From Telopea speciosissima (Eukaryota; Streptophyta; Magnoliopsida; Proteales; Proteaceae), in assembly GCF_018873765.1 (NCBI RefSeq), contig NC_057921.1, positions 68,375,557 through 68,439,556 of the forward strand: a stretch of DNA of 64,000 nt, in the 5' to 3' direction. Below the pieces are notes generated by a model, which was given only the letters and a program-made list of their open reading frames with translations, ran no database searches and was not told where the DNA came from. The position numbers and the translations under genes are program-made. Shown here one piece after another: positions 50,834 to 64,000 of this stretch (position 1 is the stretch's first letter; every line of letters starts with the position of its first letter).

Positions 50834-51263
50834 TTAACACATGTTTCGATCAGATAGTTAAAAACAATGACTTCGGTAGATTGGAGGTCTACTGAATTAA
50901 GAGCATTTAATTTGGGCATCCAAAAAATGAGCTAGGATAGTAACAATGACAGTAGATTGGTGTTTCCAATGCCAAAAAAAGCTTATGTGATATGTTTGTA
51001 TTAGAAGTGGATGTGGTTGGAATTATTACCTCACAGCTTTTGCAAGGTTACCAAAATTAATGAAACAAATTAATACTTGGGTAGAACAAGAGTCACGTGC
51101 ATGCATTTGTTGTTCGAGTTATCCATAACAAAAATATAAAACTTATATACATCATACGTACAGTAATAATAATACAAGAAGAACATGGAAATTAATAGTT
51201 GTACATTTACATACATTAAACGGGCTTCACACCACCACCATATATGCCAAGTAAGAGTAAAGC
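50834..51263. other. 3' flank of ADH-like copy 2
   Basis: AT-rich; on the minus strand it follows the stop codon at 51264-51266 and probably contains the 3' UTR. No separate feature. Confidence 0.4.
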
Positions 51264-55007
<3,744 letters not shown>

Positions 55008-55012
55008 ATCTG

Positions 55013-55092
55013 TGTCTCTCTCTCTCTCTCTCTCTCTCTCACAATGGTGCTCTATGTTTTGCGAAGCTTTAATTGTTGTTGTATTTATAACG
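55013..55092 (-). promoter_or_regulatory. Core promoter and GA-rich leader of ADH-like copy 2
   Basis: Minus-strand TATAAATAC at about 55079-55088, some 75 bp before the ATG, followed by a GA microsatellite in the leader (55015-55040, CT on plus). Spacing fits a short 5' UTR of about 45 nt. Confidence 0.65.
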
Positions 55093-55243
55093 ACGGGAGT
55101 TTAGAAAAGTAAGCAAATAGGGTGATTGGGCTTTTCAATACAATACAGCTGAGGTGATTGGAAAAAGTCGAGGTATGATCCTGTGACGAAATGTCGACAA
55201 AGTAAAAAATGGGTATGAAAAGGGTTGATGGTTCCACAAATTG

Positions 55244-55600
55244 CATCACTATTGACGTCCCAATTAGGAAAGTTATCACCATTGCCGTCCCAAATAGGTA
55301 ATCAAAGTTTGGCCCTTTTTTTCTTTCACCATTGGCAGTTTCGCTTTGAGTAATTGAGGAAGGTTGAAGGTTGAAGTTTGAGTGAGGCCTTGCCATTCCA
55401 AGTTAGGCAATTAATGCTTGGCCCTTTTTTTCACCATTGGCAGTTTGGGTTCGAGTAATTGAGGCAAAGTTGAGGCCTTGCCGTTCCAAGTTAGGCAATC
55501 AATGCTTGGTGCATGGGCCTTTCACCTTTGGCAGTTTGGCTTTGAGTAATTGAGTTTGAGGCATCCAAAGTTGAGGCCTTGCTGCTGACTCTTGCCGCCA
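55244..55600. repeat. Tandem repeats of about 100 bp upstream of ADH-like copy 2
   Basis: Three diverged units: about 55277-55387, 55388-55475 and 55476-55577, each with TTGCCGTTCCAAGTTAGGCA-like text, then TTCACCATTGGCAGTTT, then GAGTAATTGAGG; partial units flank them. They lie about 190-490 bp upstream of the TATA box. Confidence 0.8.
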
Positions 55601-55785
55601 AGGGGGGATGTTCATTTGTCCCCACTCCCTCCCAAGAAGTGGATGTCCACCCACCAGCCCAGCCCAGCCCAGCCCGTCTCTGCAATAACTGCTGCTGTTC
55701 CCTAGTCTCTACCGGTCAACTTGCCAGTCACTTTGGAGTTATTGCAGACCGGCCAAATCGATGCCCAGTAGGTAGACTCATGTAT

Positions 55786-55970
55786 GAATTTTTCTCCTCT
55801 CAGGTTCCCCCTATCAGGTTCGTAGGTTCTTCTCATAGGAAGGGTGAAAATGGCAGCCTCATCCCATCTGGACAGTATGTTTGGGCACGGGGTGAGGTCG
55901 TTATTTCCAACCCCCTATGAGAGGAACCTACGAACCTGACCGGATAGGGAACATGAGAGGAGTTAAATTC
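55786..55970. mobile_element. Foldback/TIR element of about 185 bp
   Basis: Arms of about 50 bp: CTCCTCTCAGGTTCCCCCTA and TCAGGTTCGTAGGTTC on the left with complements on the right (GGAACCTACGAACCTGAC, GGGAACATGAGAGGAG). Non-coding. The right half is also found at 57140-57230. Target duplication not resolved because the palindrome extends into AATTT. Confidence 0.78.
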
Positions 55971-56651
55971 CATATTTTAGGCCCCTTATTTTTTTTATTA
56001 TTTATTTTTATAGATAACATATTTAGGCCTCCCTGTTCCAGATTTCAATTTCAATCCACCATTGTCACAGACTTAGATAACGATGACTAATCACTGTCCA
56101 GATCACGGTGTCTTTCTCGACAAGGACCATGAATTTACCTGAATCAATTGGACCGTTAGCCCAGTCAATGGTTTGACCCAGCAAAGTTGTCGTGAACTCA
56201 TCCCACAGGGCGGTCGGAGTAGGATTAGGACTCCCGAGGATTGATAATAACAGGTTGGGTCTGTTCGAACTCGCAACTATGGATGAAACATTTTGACGTA
56301 CCGCAAGATATTAAGCATTCCAAAGACTTTTTATCCCAATTTTTATTTATAATAATCTAACAATGATATTATGATAAGTTAATTACTACTTAAGCTGCTA
56401 AAGCTAATTTTTCGAAATAAGTAAAACTCATTTAAGCAGTTGATCGGGGTTATAATCCATAGAACAAAAGAGATTGATTATACCAACTCTTCTGCCTTTT
56501 CTGTATAAAGAAACGAATACTCAATGCATTACATATTTACATCAAAGATGAGTAAGAAGATGCTAAGCCTTGTTTTCTTTAGCAGGTTTTATGAACAATC
56601 TACCTATTTGTATCATATGGCAGGTTTAATGGGGGTTGAAATTTTGTAGAG
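55971..56651. other. Intergenic sequence
   Basis: About 680 bp, AT-rich; no gene or element end recognised. Confidence 0.35.
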
Positions 56652-56660
56652 AAAATAAAG

Positions 56661-56820
56661 GGCATATCCAATGTACAAGGTTCCCGCGTTTAGCAAAGGC
56701 TGGGAAGGGTCAAATGTACGTAGTCTCACCCTTGTTTCCAGAGAGACTGTTTCGAGAACTTGAACCCGTGACCAAGTGTTCTATTCAGTAAGTGAGCACT
56801 TAACCAACGCGCCAAGTGAT
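56661..56820 (-). mobile_element. Au-like SINE, minus strand
   Basis: On the minus strand: CTTGGCGCGTTGGTTAAGTG at the start (A-box region), B box GGGTTCAAGTTCT about 50 nt on, then the Au-type body (GGTGAGACTACGTACATTTG; GACCCTTCCCAG) and a GCCCTTT-like end. The 9-bp duplication AAAATAAAG lies at 56652-56660 and 56821-56829. About 160 bp. Au SINEs are widespread in flowering plants; assigned from memory of the consensus. Confidence 0.8.
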
Positions 56821-56829
56821 AAAATAAAG

Positions 56830-57139
56830 TTCATAAAAATTTCAGAAATACCAAAAGAGTGCATAACAATGCTATGACTATCAAGAAAATGCATGACTAC
56901 AAACAAATGTTGGTACATTATTATATTTAGGGGGAAAATTTCCTTCATCGTCCGGTAATCAATGTTTGATAGTCTTACCCCTTGTAGGACGAAGTCGATA
57001 ATGCCCCTACCCCTACACCCGTTGGACAAGGGATTCGAGGGTGTGGAAACTCAGTCCTTAAATTTAAATTGACAAGTAGTAAGTTAGAACAATTCTCTAG
57101 AAATCCTCTGAATGACAACCTCGCCCCCTGTCCGAACAC
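56830..57139. other. Intergenic sequence
   Basis: No recognisable feature. Confidence 0.3.
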
Positions 57140-57230
57140 GCTGCCCGGGTGGGGTGAGGTCATCATTTCTGCCCCCCTATGAGAAGGACCTGCGAACCTG
57201 ACTGGTCAGGGAACCTAAGAGGAGAAAAAC
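57140..57230. mobile_element. Half copy of the 55786 foldback element
   Basis: GGGTGAGGTCATCATTTCTG to CAGGGAACCTAAGAGGAGAA aligns with the right half of the element at 55786; the left arm is missing or too changed. Confidence 0.6.
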
Positions 57231-57900
57231 CGCTCACAACATCTACCACCTGATTACAAGCTGAAGATTAGGATTTGGGGGTGTGTATTATCTGCTTCCT
57301 TCTGCTGTTTCCCTTCCACCCGTCTTATCGATTTTGGCCGACTGCCCAACATATCAATATGGAGAGCATTTTTTTCTGCAGATCAAAGTGATTATAACAA
57401 AGCAGCAGCTGCACGAGTTGTTTTGGAGACAAGGACGATGGAGGAGCTACTCTCAGTATCTGCAGGATTTGATCAGAAATGGGCATGGGAAGGTGTTGAT
57501 TCTGGATTAAAATCCTATCCAATTCCTTGATCGCGGAGTGCGGTGCAGTTTGGGGTTGTGTTTCCTCCAAATTTCTTAGGTCTGGAGACCGTTATTGGAT
57601 GTGGAAACTATTCCATAATGTGAATTGAATTAAAGAGTGGGTTCTACCAGTGTCTTGGTGATCCAATGACTTTTCAAAAAGAAATGCAAAGATTGCAATG
57701 CCAAGAACAAGAAAAAGAAGTAATCAAATTAATTTTCTCTCCAAATACATCTTTGGTAAAATGAAGGACTGCAGAGATCTTCAATTTGACTTGGAAGGAT
57801 GCATCACTGAATGTAATAGTACTATTAGAGAGTAACTCCAACAACTTCTTTTAAGGAAAAGAACAGAAACCATTTACAATTACACTACTCCTAGAAAGGA
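57231..57900. other. Intergenic sequence
   Basis: Open frames of 75-81 codons at 57283-57570 on opposite strands are not recognised. Nothing else seen. Confidence 0.3.
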
Positions 57901-57913
57901 AAATGACAGATAA

Positions 57914-58097
57914 CTCAGGAAGCGAGGTCTCGTGATCAAACCTTCGCCGCTGCATAATTTCTTGGGGCCACCCGCCCGAGGCTCACTAAGGCCCAGAAGC
58001 TCCCGGTTCGTGCGTGACGGGGGGGTCATGTACGAGCCCAGGGGGGATTTGGTCGGCCTAAAGTCGGATACCCCTCTTGTCTCAAAAAAAAAAAAAA
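57914..58097 (+). mobile_element. 5'-truncated copy of the 40183 SINE family, plus strand
   Basis: Starts at CTCAGGAAGCGAGGTCTCGT (about 50 nt into the full copy, just before the B box) and ends in CTTGTCTC plus an A-run. The target duplication AAATGACAGATAA lies at 57901-57913 and 58098-58110. It matches the minus-strand copy at 40183-40416 throughout. Confidence 0.88.
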
Positions 58098-58389
58098 AAA
58101 TGACAGATAAAAGTAAAGACTTGTTGTGTTGATTTCATAACTACCCAATTCTTTGAGAGGTAGTTTCACAACTACCCACTTCTTTGAGAGCTTGTTGCAC
58201 CTTGCTAACCGTTCGCCGGTCACTGACCGTTTATCGGTCATTGATCGTTTTCGATTACTGACCGTTTTCGGTCACTGACCATTTTCTAACTGTTTTTCGG
58301 TCACTAATTAACATGTTAATCTTGACTGAAATAGATTTCGGTCTATTTCTCTATTGATCGAAATAGACCGAAAATAGGGTGTAAAGAGG

Positions 58390-58920
58390 TTGAGAGGTCA
58401 ACACGTGGTAGCAGCGACATCCAACAATTGGAGATCAATTGAGTCTGTTTATATATATTTTTTCTTTCTTCTCGAGCTCGACACCGTTGGATGTCACACT
58501 TGCCAGGTGTCGAGCTCTCCGCCTCGAACTACACTGCAATTTAGGTTTCGTTTGTTTAGAGGAGATTTGGGTGGGGTGGGAGAATTGGGATAGGAAAATG
58601 CTGACGTGACACTTCAAAATCCCACCCCAACCTTGTTTGGTTGTCCTAGGGTGGTGAACATACAAAAAAGTTCAGAAAACATTATTAAAAAAATGCTTTG
58701 TGTGATGATGTGGCATTTCAAAACCCCACCCCCATCCTATCGTATTTGAAGTCCCACTAAATTGGTGGTAGGACTGTGGTTACTGTTCATGGGAAAAGTA
58801 ATTTTTCCTCAATATTTCGATCCCAACAAACACCAACAACATGTGGGTCCCATCTTCTCAACAATCCCACCCCACCTTCTCCTCAAACAAAAGGGGCATT
58901 TTAGGGAATTGAAGAGGATT
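58390..58920. mobile_element. MITE family B, second copy, split by a hAT-like MITE
   Basis: 58390-58545 matches family B (ACATCCAAC near the left, GCTCGACACCGTTGGATGTC and GTGTCGAGCTCTCC on the right). It resumes at 58898-58920 (ATTTTAGGGAATTGAAGAG), as in the intact copy at 41060-41074. The intervening 352 bp are another element. Confidence 0.7.
58546..58897. mobile_element. hAT-like MITE, 352 bp, nested in MITE family B
   Basis: Inverted ends about 30-35 bp (GTTTGTTTAGAGGAG, GGTGGGGTGGGA and complements CCCACCCCACC, CTCCTCAAACAAAAG). Flanks AATTTAGG (58538-58545) and ATTTTAGG (58898-58905) form an 8-bp duplication with one change, as expected for hAT elements. Non-coding. Confidence 0.7.
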
Positions 58921-59175
58921 TTTTTTTTCACGTTGATTCTCAGAAGGCCCAAGCTGGAAACCAACCTCGAGAGTTGCTTGTGAAATTGGCTTTGTCGTAT
59001 TTGGTTTTGTATTATCCCTTCTCTCTCTTGGATCCGGCTCCTCTCTAGGGAGCTCAACGCCCAGGGGGATCCAAGGGTTGTGTTGTATCACACACATCTC
59101 GATGCATGCCTAGAGATGTGTGCGGCACAACCCAATGGTTGGATATACCCTGGGCATGCTGGACTCCCTGGAGAC

Positions 59176-59176
<1 letters not shown>

Positions 59177-59263
<87 letters not shown>

Positions 59264-59272
59264 TGTGTGTGT
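59177..59272. repeat. Compound microsatellite (CT)n(GT)n
   Basis: About 34 CT units followed directly by about 12 GT units, uninterrupted; likely highly variable in length between individuals. Confidence 0.95.
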
Positions 59273-59461
59273 ATGGGACTATGTGATTTCGTTTGTTTGT
59301 GTGCGTCAACATGGATGTAAATTAATCGAACCCAATTTTAGGCCCATTTAGAAAATAAGATTCACGCAAAAAAGCGAACTTAGGTGTACCATGTCGAACT
59401 GATAAGACATGGGCTTGCTCAACTTTGACCATGATCAAGCGACTTAATGCATCCCCTTGGA

Positions 59462-60136
59462 TAAGGGTGTCAATGAGTAACCAATAACCAAGTATCGAAT
59501 CCGGATCTGGACCGAATATCCATTTTCGATCTGGATTGAATTTAATACGGTTAAGTCCTAGATCTGAAAATATCTTTATAATTTGGTTCGGATTTGATTT
59601 GGATCTATCCACCTATCTGGCAGGTCTATCTGGATCCAGACTGAATACCCGTCTTAAAAATTAACATAAAACTTTAATATTTTATTAGGTTTAAAAAACT
59701 CTAATTGCCGGTTACATGGTTAACTTAACCTTTCAATTCTCACTTCTTTCTCTTTAGTCTTTACTACTTCATCTTTCCTGGGGTAAGCAAAATGCAAACG
59801 AAGGATCTGTCGCAAACTAAGGATGTCAATTACTATTGATTTGTCTTATGGAGAAATAAACATTGATTTGTCTAGTGAATATTATAACCGAACGAGAACC
59901 GAATGGCATAACCGAATTTAAATTGAATATAGTAACCGGAGGTAACAACCAAATAAGAACAGAATACAAGAACCGAATTTTAACCAGATCCAAACTAGAA
60001 CCGTCTAGAAACGGATAGAATATTCAATTCTAGAACCATTCCGGGACTTGGTCTAGAACTGGATCCCACTGCCATTGCTTGGAACCGAACCGGATCCAAA
60101 CCGAATGGCTGATTCTATACTCAATTGACGCCCTTA
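59462..60136. mobile_element. Non-autonomous hAT-like element, 675 bp
   Basis: Ends TAAGGGTGTCAATGAGT and ACTCAATTGACGCCCTTA form inverted repeats of about 17 bp. An exact 8-bp target duplication CCCTTGGA lies at 59454-59461 and 60137-60144. The interior is dense in AACCGAA/GGATC words (CGAACGAGAACCGAATGG and similar), possibly sub-terminal transposase sites; no coding capacity. Confidence 0.88.
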
Positions 60137-60144
60137 CCCTTGGA

Positions 60145-61437
60145 GTAGGGTTAGACTAAAGGTAAATGACCATAGTTCTAAGTGTCGATATCGTATCTCT
60201 ATAGCAGCTGATACATATTGGTATTATTGGAGCTCGACATCAATGCGGTTTGGTTATGTCGGCCAAATCAATTTAGAAATTATGTCCAATACCAGCCTGA
60301 TCCCAACCTCTATATAACGATATCATATCAATATTAACCGAGACCAATATAGAAACTAATACATATACTTATAATTTTGGGTAAAACCCAAGAACTCACA
60401 TGTATTAAGGGAGTCCAACAAATATGAAAATCATGGAATCTCGTGCAAATGACCCATAATCTAAGGGTAGAGAATAGTCGAACGCCCTTGCTATTTTAGC
60501 ACCATCTTGGGGTTGGAATGAGTGGGTCTAGAACTCGAAATCAAGGTTTGAAAAATCGAATTGCATTGATTGACTTAGATTATTCTAGATTGAAAAGTAG
60601 AATTTGGGTGTTTAGGGTTTTTTCTTCTTAAAAAAGAAATATGGATTTTATCTGAGAATGTAACTCATGTGTGACTATGTCTACACATTGAGACATAAAT
60701 CCCATCTCTATTGATACTTTCAGACACTCATGTTGATCCGATATTAACATTGGACCATACCCCATGATAAGAAAACTCTTCTTTCTTTTTTTTTCCCCTA
60801 TTTCAATCGATTCTGACTCATTTCGATCGGGATTCAAATTACTTGTTTTTAAAACTTGCTCGAGCCTCAAGGCCCTCAAGGCATTCAATTATTTAAAAAA
60901 AAAATTTGAATTATTATGATCGTTAATATGATCATGATTAGTGTTGCATGTGCTGTGGCAATTCTTAAAGCGTGGCCGTTGACTGCTGTGTTAGACATCA
61001 TGAGAAGAGAAATGAAGTATGTTTTTACCGAAGCATACATCAACCATCATTACTCATTTACTCGCTACTAATTAGTAATTACCCCACCAACAAGATAATG
61101 ATGAAATGTCACGACCTAAGAGTGCCGCCGAAAGTTTTAGTATTAGAATGCCCACATAATTTTCTGCAACTTTTCCGGGTTGGCGGGATATTGGTAGACG
61201 GGTCATGGACCCTGGACCAGTTCTAAACCGAATCAATTTATACAGGCAACAGGTACACTGACACGTGTTGATTTGGGAGTTTCTTCCTTCTTGCTTCCCG
61301 ACCTCTGTCTTTAAGACCTTTGCCTTCCTTTTGTAATTTTTTTTTAAGTAATCTTCCTTTAATATTTGAATATTTCTGAGCATGGCTTTATGTGTTTATA
61401 GTTTTATAAATTACAATTAAAGATTTTGTTTACCAAA
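60145..61437. other. Intergenic sequence
   Basis: Degenerate CGATATC/GATACCAATA words at 60180-60360; otherwise AT-rich and featureless. Short open frames at 60628-61383 are not recognised. Confidence 0.35.
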
Positions 61438-61439
61438 AG

Positions 61440-61790
61440 AAATTTTTTTTTTTTTTTGATGAAAGAGTTACCCAAGAACAAAAGGAAAAAAAGAAAAGCA
61501 CCGCAGCACTCATGAGTTGGAGGTGGGCCGGGTCATCCCAGCCTTCGTTGCGGCCCAGAAATCCCCAAAAAGATGAAAGCCTACCAGTCCTCCATCCTAA
61601 ACTTCTTTTCAGGCGAGTATAAAGGGTTGCGAAACGCACCGATACCAAAGAACAAAAGATAAAAAAGGTGAATACAATGAGTAATGGTCCCCCCACAAGC
61701 CACAAATGATGCCAAATGTGATCAAAACTCCCCCGATCGACACAATCTCTCCCCCTTTCCTCCCCAATATATATATATTTTTAGGGGGGG
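61440..61790 (-). mobile_element. Possible retroposon tail (LINE 3' end), minus strand
   Basis: T-run at 61443-61458 would be the A-tail of a minus-strand insert; the next 300 bp are purine-rich near the tail, then GC-richer than the flanks. No coding domain and no target duplication found, so only a suggestion. Confidence 0.3.
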
Positions 61791-62280
61791 AGGGTGGTAA
61801 GGAGGATTGAGCAGTTGAGAGCCTGGTTTTAGTGCACCGTATCGAAACGGGTATTAGCAACTCGCAAAATCGATACGACATTGATATGGTATCGATTAAG
61901 AATTGATATCGGTCTTCATCGAAATTGATATGAATCGATTCCACTAATACCGATACTGATATGAATCTGTCAATCCAATACGGATTTCTCAAACCATGCT
62001 TCCATGTGGCAAATCGGGTTATACCACTGTTTCAAAAATCGAAATCAGATTGGTCGAACTCTCTAATTCAGATCGGAATAAACTGTGACCAATTTGATTC
62101 TGAATGTTTCGGAGCAGCCGATTTTATGTTTTTTGGCACCAGATGACTTGGTTGTTTTTTATTTGTTTATTTGCAGGTCCGATTCTAAGATTTTTGTGAT
62201 AGATTCGAAGCCATATCTAATCCGGAGAAACCGACTCGGCTCAGTTTCCGAGTTTAAAGTACCAGGGCTGTACCCATCCA
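61791..62280. other. Sequence rich in ATCGATA/CGATAC words
   Basis: TATCGAT and CCGATAC words recur at 61840-61960. No ends or coding region. Similar text at 38820-38880, 42540-42850 and 60180-60360. Confidence 0.4.
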
Positions 62281-62289
62281 CCAATTTTG

Positions 62290-62935
62290 GGATTCAGATC
62301 CTCTACTTCCAACTTCTTGGCAGCCATCGCGCTGCCACGCTCCCATGGTGTTCCACGTGTATATATAAGCACATCTAACGGTTCTTTTTTTGAAAATTTC
62401 AAAACTTAAAATCTTTACATGGTTATCTCCACACCCAACCCCAACCGGTCCGGTTGATCAAATCAAACCAAGTCAAATGGGTCACAAAAAACAGTGAAGA
62501 GAGAAACCGTTTTCAAACCCTCGTCTTCTTCCTCCCTCACCGTGCGCGATTGCCGCCACTCATCTGCCTCTGCGGTTCCTCTCCTGCTTTTGATTTCTAA
62601 TTTCTGTTTGAATCCCTACGTTTTCAAGCAAGTTTCTCTTCTTTATCTGTTCCTTCCCCGAGTCTTTCCAATTCTGAAAACACAGTCTCACAATCACTGA
62701 TCACCGTCTCACCTATTTATCCCCTCCAACTTGCACACACAGAGATTCGAAGTAGCAGCTATAAGGAGAATAGTCCCAGGTGAGCAACTTGGATTATCTC
62801 AATGACTTCAACCCTTGCCAAAATCTTGAAATTCTCATCAAACAGTCTCCTTTGCCCACTCTCATCACTGTGCAACTAATGTATTGAATGGTTCTCCTAT
62901 TAGTTCTCTGTCTCTGCAAGTTTCCAATTTCGTCT

Positions 62936-62969
<34 letters not shown>

Positions 62970-63728
62970 AGTTATACACTATTTCTTGAATCATGAAACA
63001 TTGGAAGTATTTTGGAATGGACAAGTTAGAATGTCTTTTGCCATGACAAAGTTTTAGGTTGCATTTAAGTAGTGTGGTCCTTTATATTCACTAGAGAGTG
63101 TTTCAGTGCGCGGAAACCAAAATTTGGATTCAAAAACTATTTTCCTAAAGAATTACAAGGCAAGCGACCTGCTGACATGTTGATAACTAATCAGTTGGGC
63201 CACACTCAGTTGCTTCAATGAGTTGATGAATTAACACGCCGTATTGAATTTTATTTTCGTGGTTTGAACACCCTTGCTTCTTTACTTGCATTTGGTTTTT
63301 GAGGTCCCAGTCTGAATTTGAAAACTATGTGAATTCCTTAATCAGTTTTGCGAGGCAATATGGCAAAACGTATTGGATCAGTGGCTTTATTTTAAACCTC
63401 AAAGTGAAGGGTTTTAATTGCTGATAAATGAGCCCCACAGAGAGAGGTCAGTGGCGGCGGTCGCGCACGATGAGGAGAGGAAGAAGACGAGGGTTTGAAA
63501 ACAGTTTTTCTCTTCACGGTTCCTCTCGATTTTTTGGAACCCATTTGATTTGGTTTGGTTTGATCAATGAACCGATTGAAATTGTTTGTGGAGATAACCA
63601 AGTAAAGATTTTAAAATTTAAAATTTTCTAAAAAATAACCGTTAGATGTGGATATATACACGTGGCACACCATGGGAGCATGGCAGCTCGATGGCTGCCA
63701 AGAATTTGGAAGTAGAGGATCTGAATCC
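62290..63728. mobile_element. Mutator-like element with long TIRs (Pack-MULE candidate), 1439 bp
   Basis: Left arm about 62290-62600 and right arm about 63420-63728 are inverted copies of about 310 bp with scattered changes (GGATTCAGATCCTCTACTTC at the left end, its complement at the right). The exact 9-bp target duplication CCAATTTTG lies at 62281-62289 and 63729-63737. Long TIRs plus a 9-bp duplication define Mutator-like elements. The interior of about 820 bp has no transposase; it carries exon-like text at about 63110-63420 and a T-run at 62939-62969, so it may hold captured host gene sequence. Confidence 0.9.
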
Positions 63729-63737
63729 CCAATTTTG

Positions 63738-64000
63738 TGCATTTGACTGCCGACCGAAAAACTCTCAGCTAAAAGAAAAGGCAAGTTACTATGATTGAGA
63801 TTTCTTTGTCTATTGATTCTCTTCCTTTTGGTTTTCGTGGGTGAACGACAAACTTGGGTCGGTTTGGAAGCTTAAAAGAAGCATCGCGGCCGACGCCAAC
63901 GAATATCACTGCTCTCTTCCCCGGCCAATATTTCTCCAGCTCTGCACCAGAAGAAGAAAATTAAAGAAAGAAGGTTGGAGAAAGTAGAGGAGGAGGTGAA
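63738..64000. other. Right edge of window
   Basis: Purine-rich at the end (GAAGAAGAAAATTAAAGAAAG); too short to classify. Confidence 0.3.

Noticed and set aside
59080-59351. Open frames of Ser/Leu or Arg/Glu repeats
   Set aside because: Direct translations of the CT/GA microsatellite.

Overview
The window is nuclear DNA of a flowering plant, probably a woody dicot or magnoliid; the sequence alone does not fix the species. Evidence: spliced genes with short GT-AG introns, long AT-rich spacers, plant-type Copia and Ty3/Gypsy LTR elements with initiator-tRNA primer sites, plant LINEs with DUF4283 and RNase H, tRNA-derived SINEs and many MITEs.

Layout. 1-3945: broken LINE pieces, an ORF1 on the minus strand head to head with an RT/zinc/RNase H half on the plus strand. 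4245-29870 (+): a ten-exon gene for a PAM2 + two-RRM poly(A)-binding-protein-interacting protein (CID family). Its eighth intron is about 22.5 kb and holds nested LTR elements: a gag-only element with intact LTRs and target duplication (8260-11736), a Copia element (from 12763) split by a second gag-only element (14807-19130), a deleted TRIM-like element on the minus strand, chromovirus pieces, and a Mutator-type MITE. All ten exons still join into one open frame of 419 residues. 33032-35035 (-): a six-exon single-RRM protein of the plant ARP1/RBM24-like group. 44158-49001 and 51264-55007 (both -): a tandem pair of ten-exon zinc alcohol dehydrogenase-like genes with matching intron positions and phases (389 and 393 residues).

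The spacers are mostly small DNA transposons and retroposons, many with target duplications that can be read directly: a Mutator-type MITE family with four copies and 9-bp duplications, hAT-type elements with 8-bp duplications, a 1.44 kb Mutator-like element with about 310-bp terminal inverted repeats (62290-63728), three SINE copies, a 5'-truncated LINE in the spacer between the ADH-like genes, foldback elements, a near-perfect 100-nt hairpin (43321-43420) and about 100-bp tandem repeats upstream of the second ADH-like gene.

The four host genes do not form one pathway. Two encode RNA-binding proteins (translation or mRNA fate) and two encode probable NAD-dependent oxidoreductases that arose by local duplication. 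No bacterial-type system, CRISPR array, rRNA or convincing tRNA gene was seen. The strongest leads are the tolerated giant intron, the shared C-terminal module of the two gag-only elements, the 62.3 kb Mutator-like element, the hairpin at 43.3 kb and the splice-site arrangement in the last intron of the ARP1-like gene.
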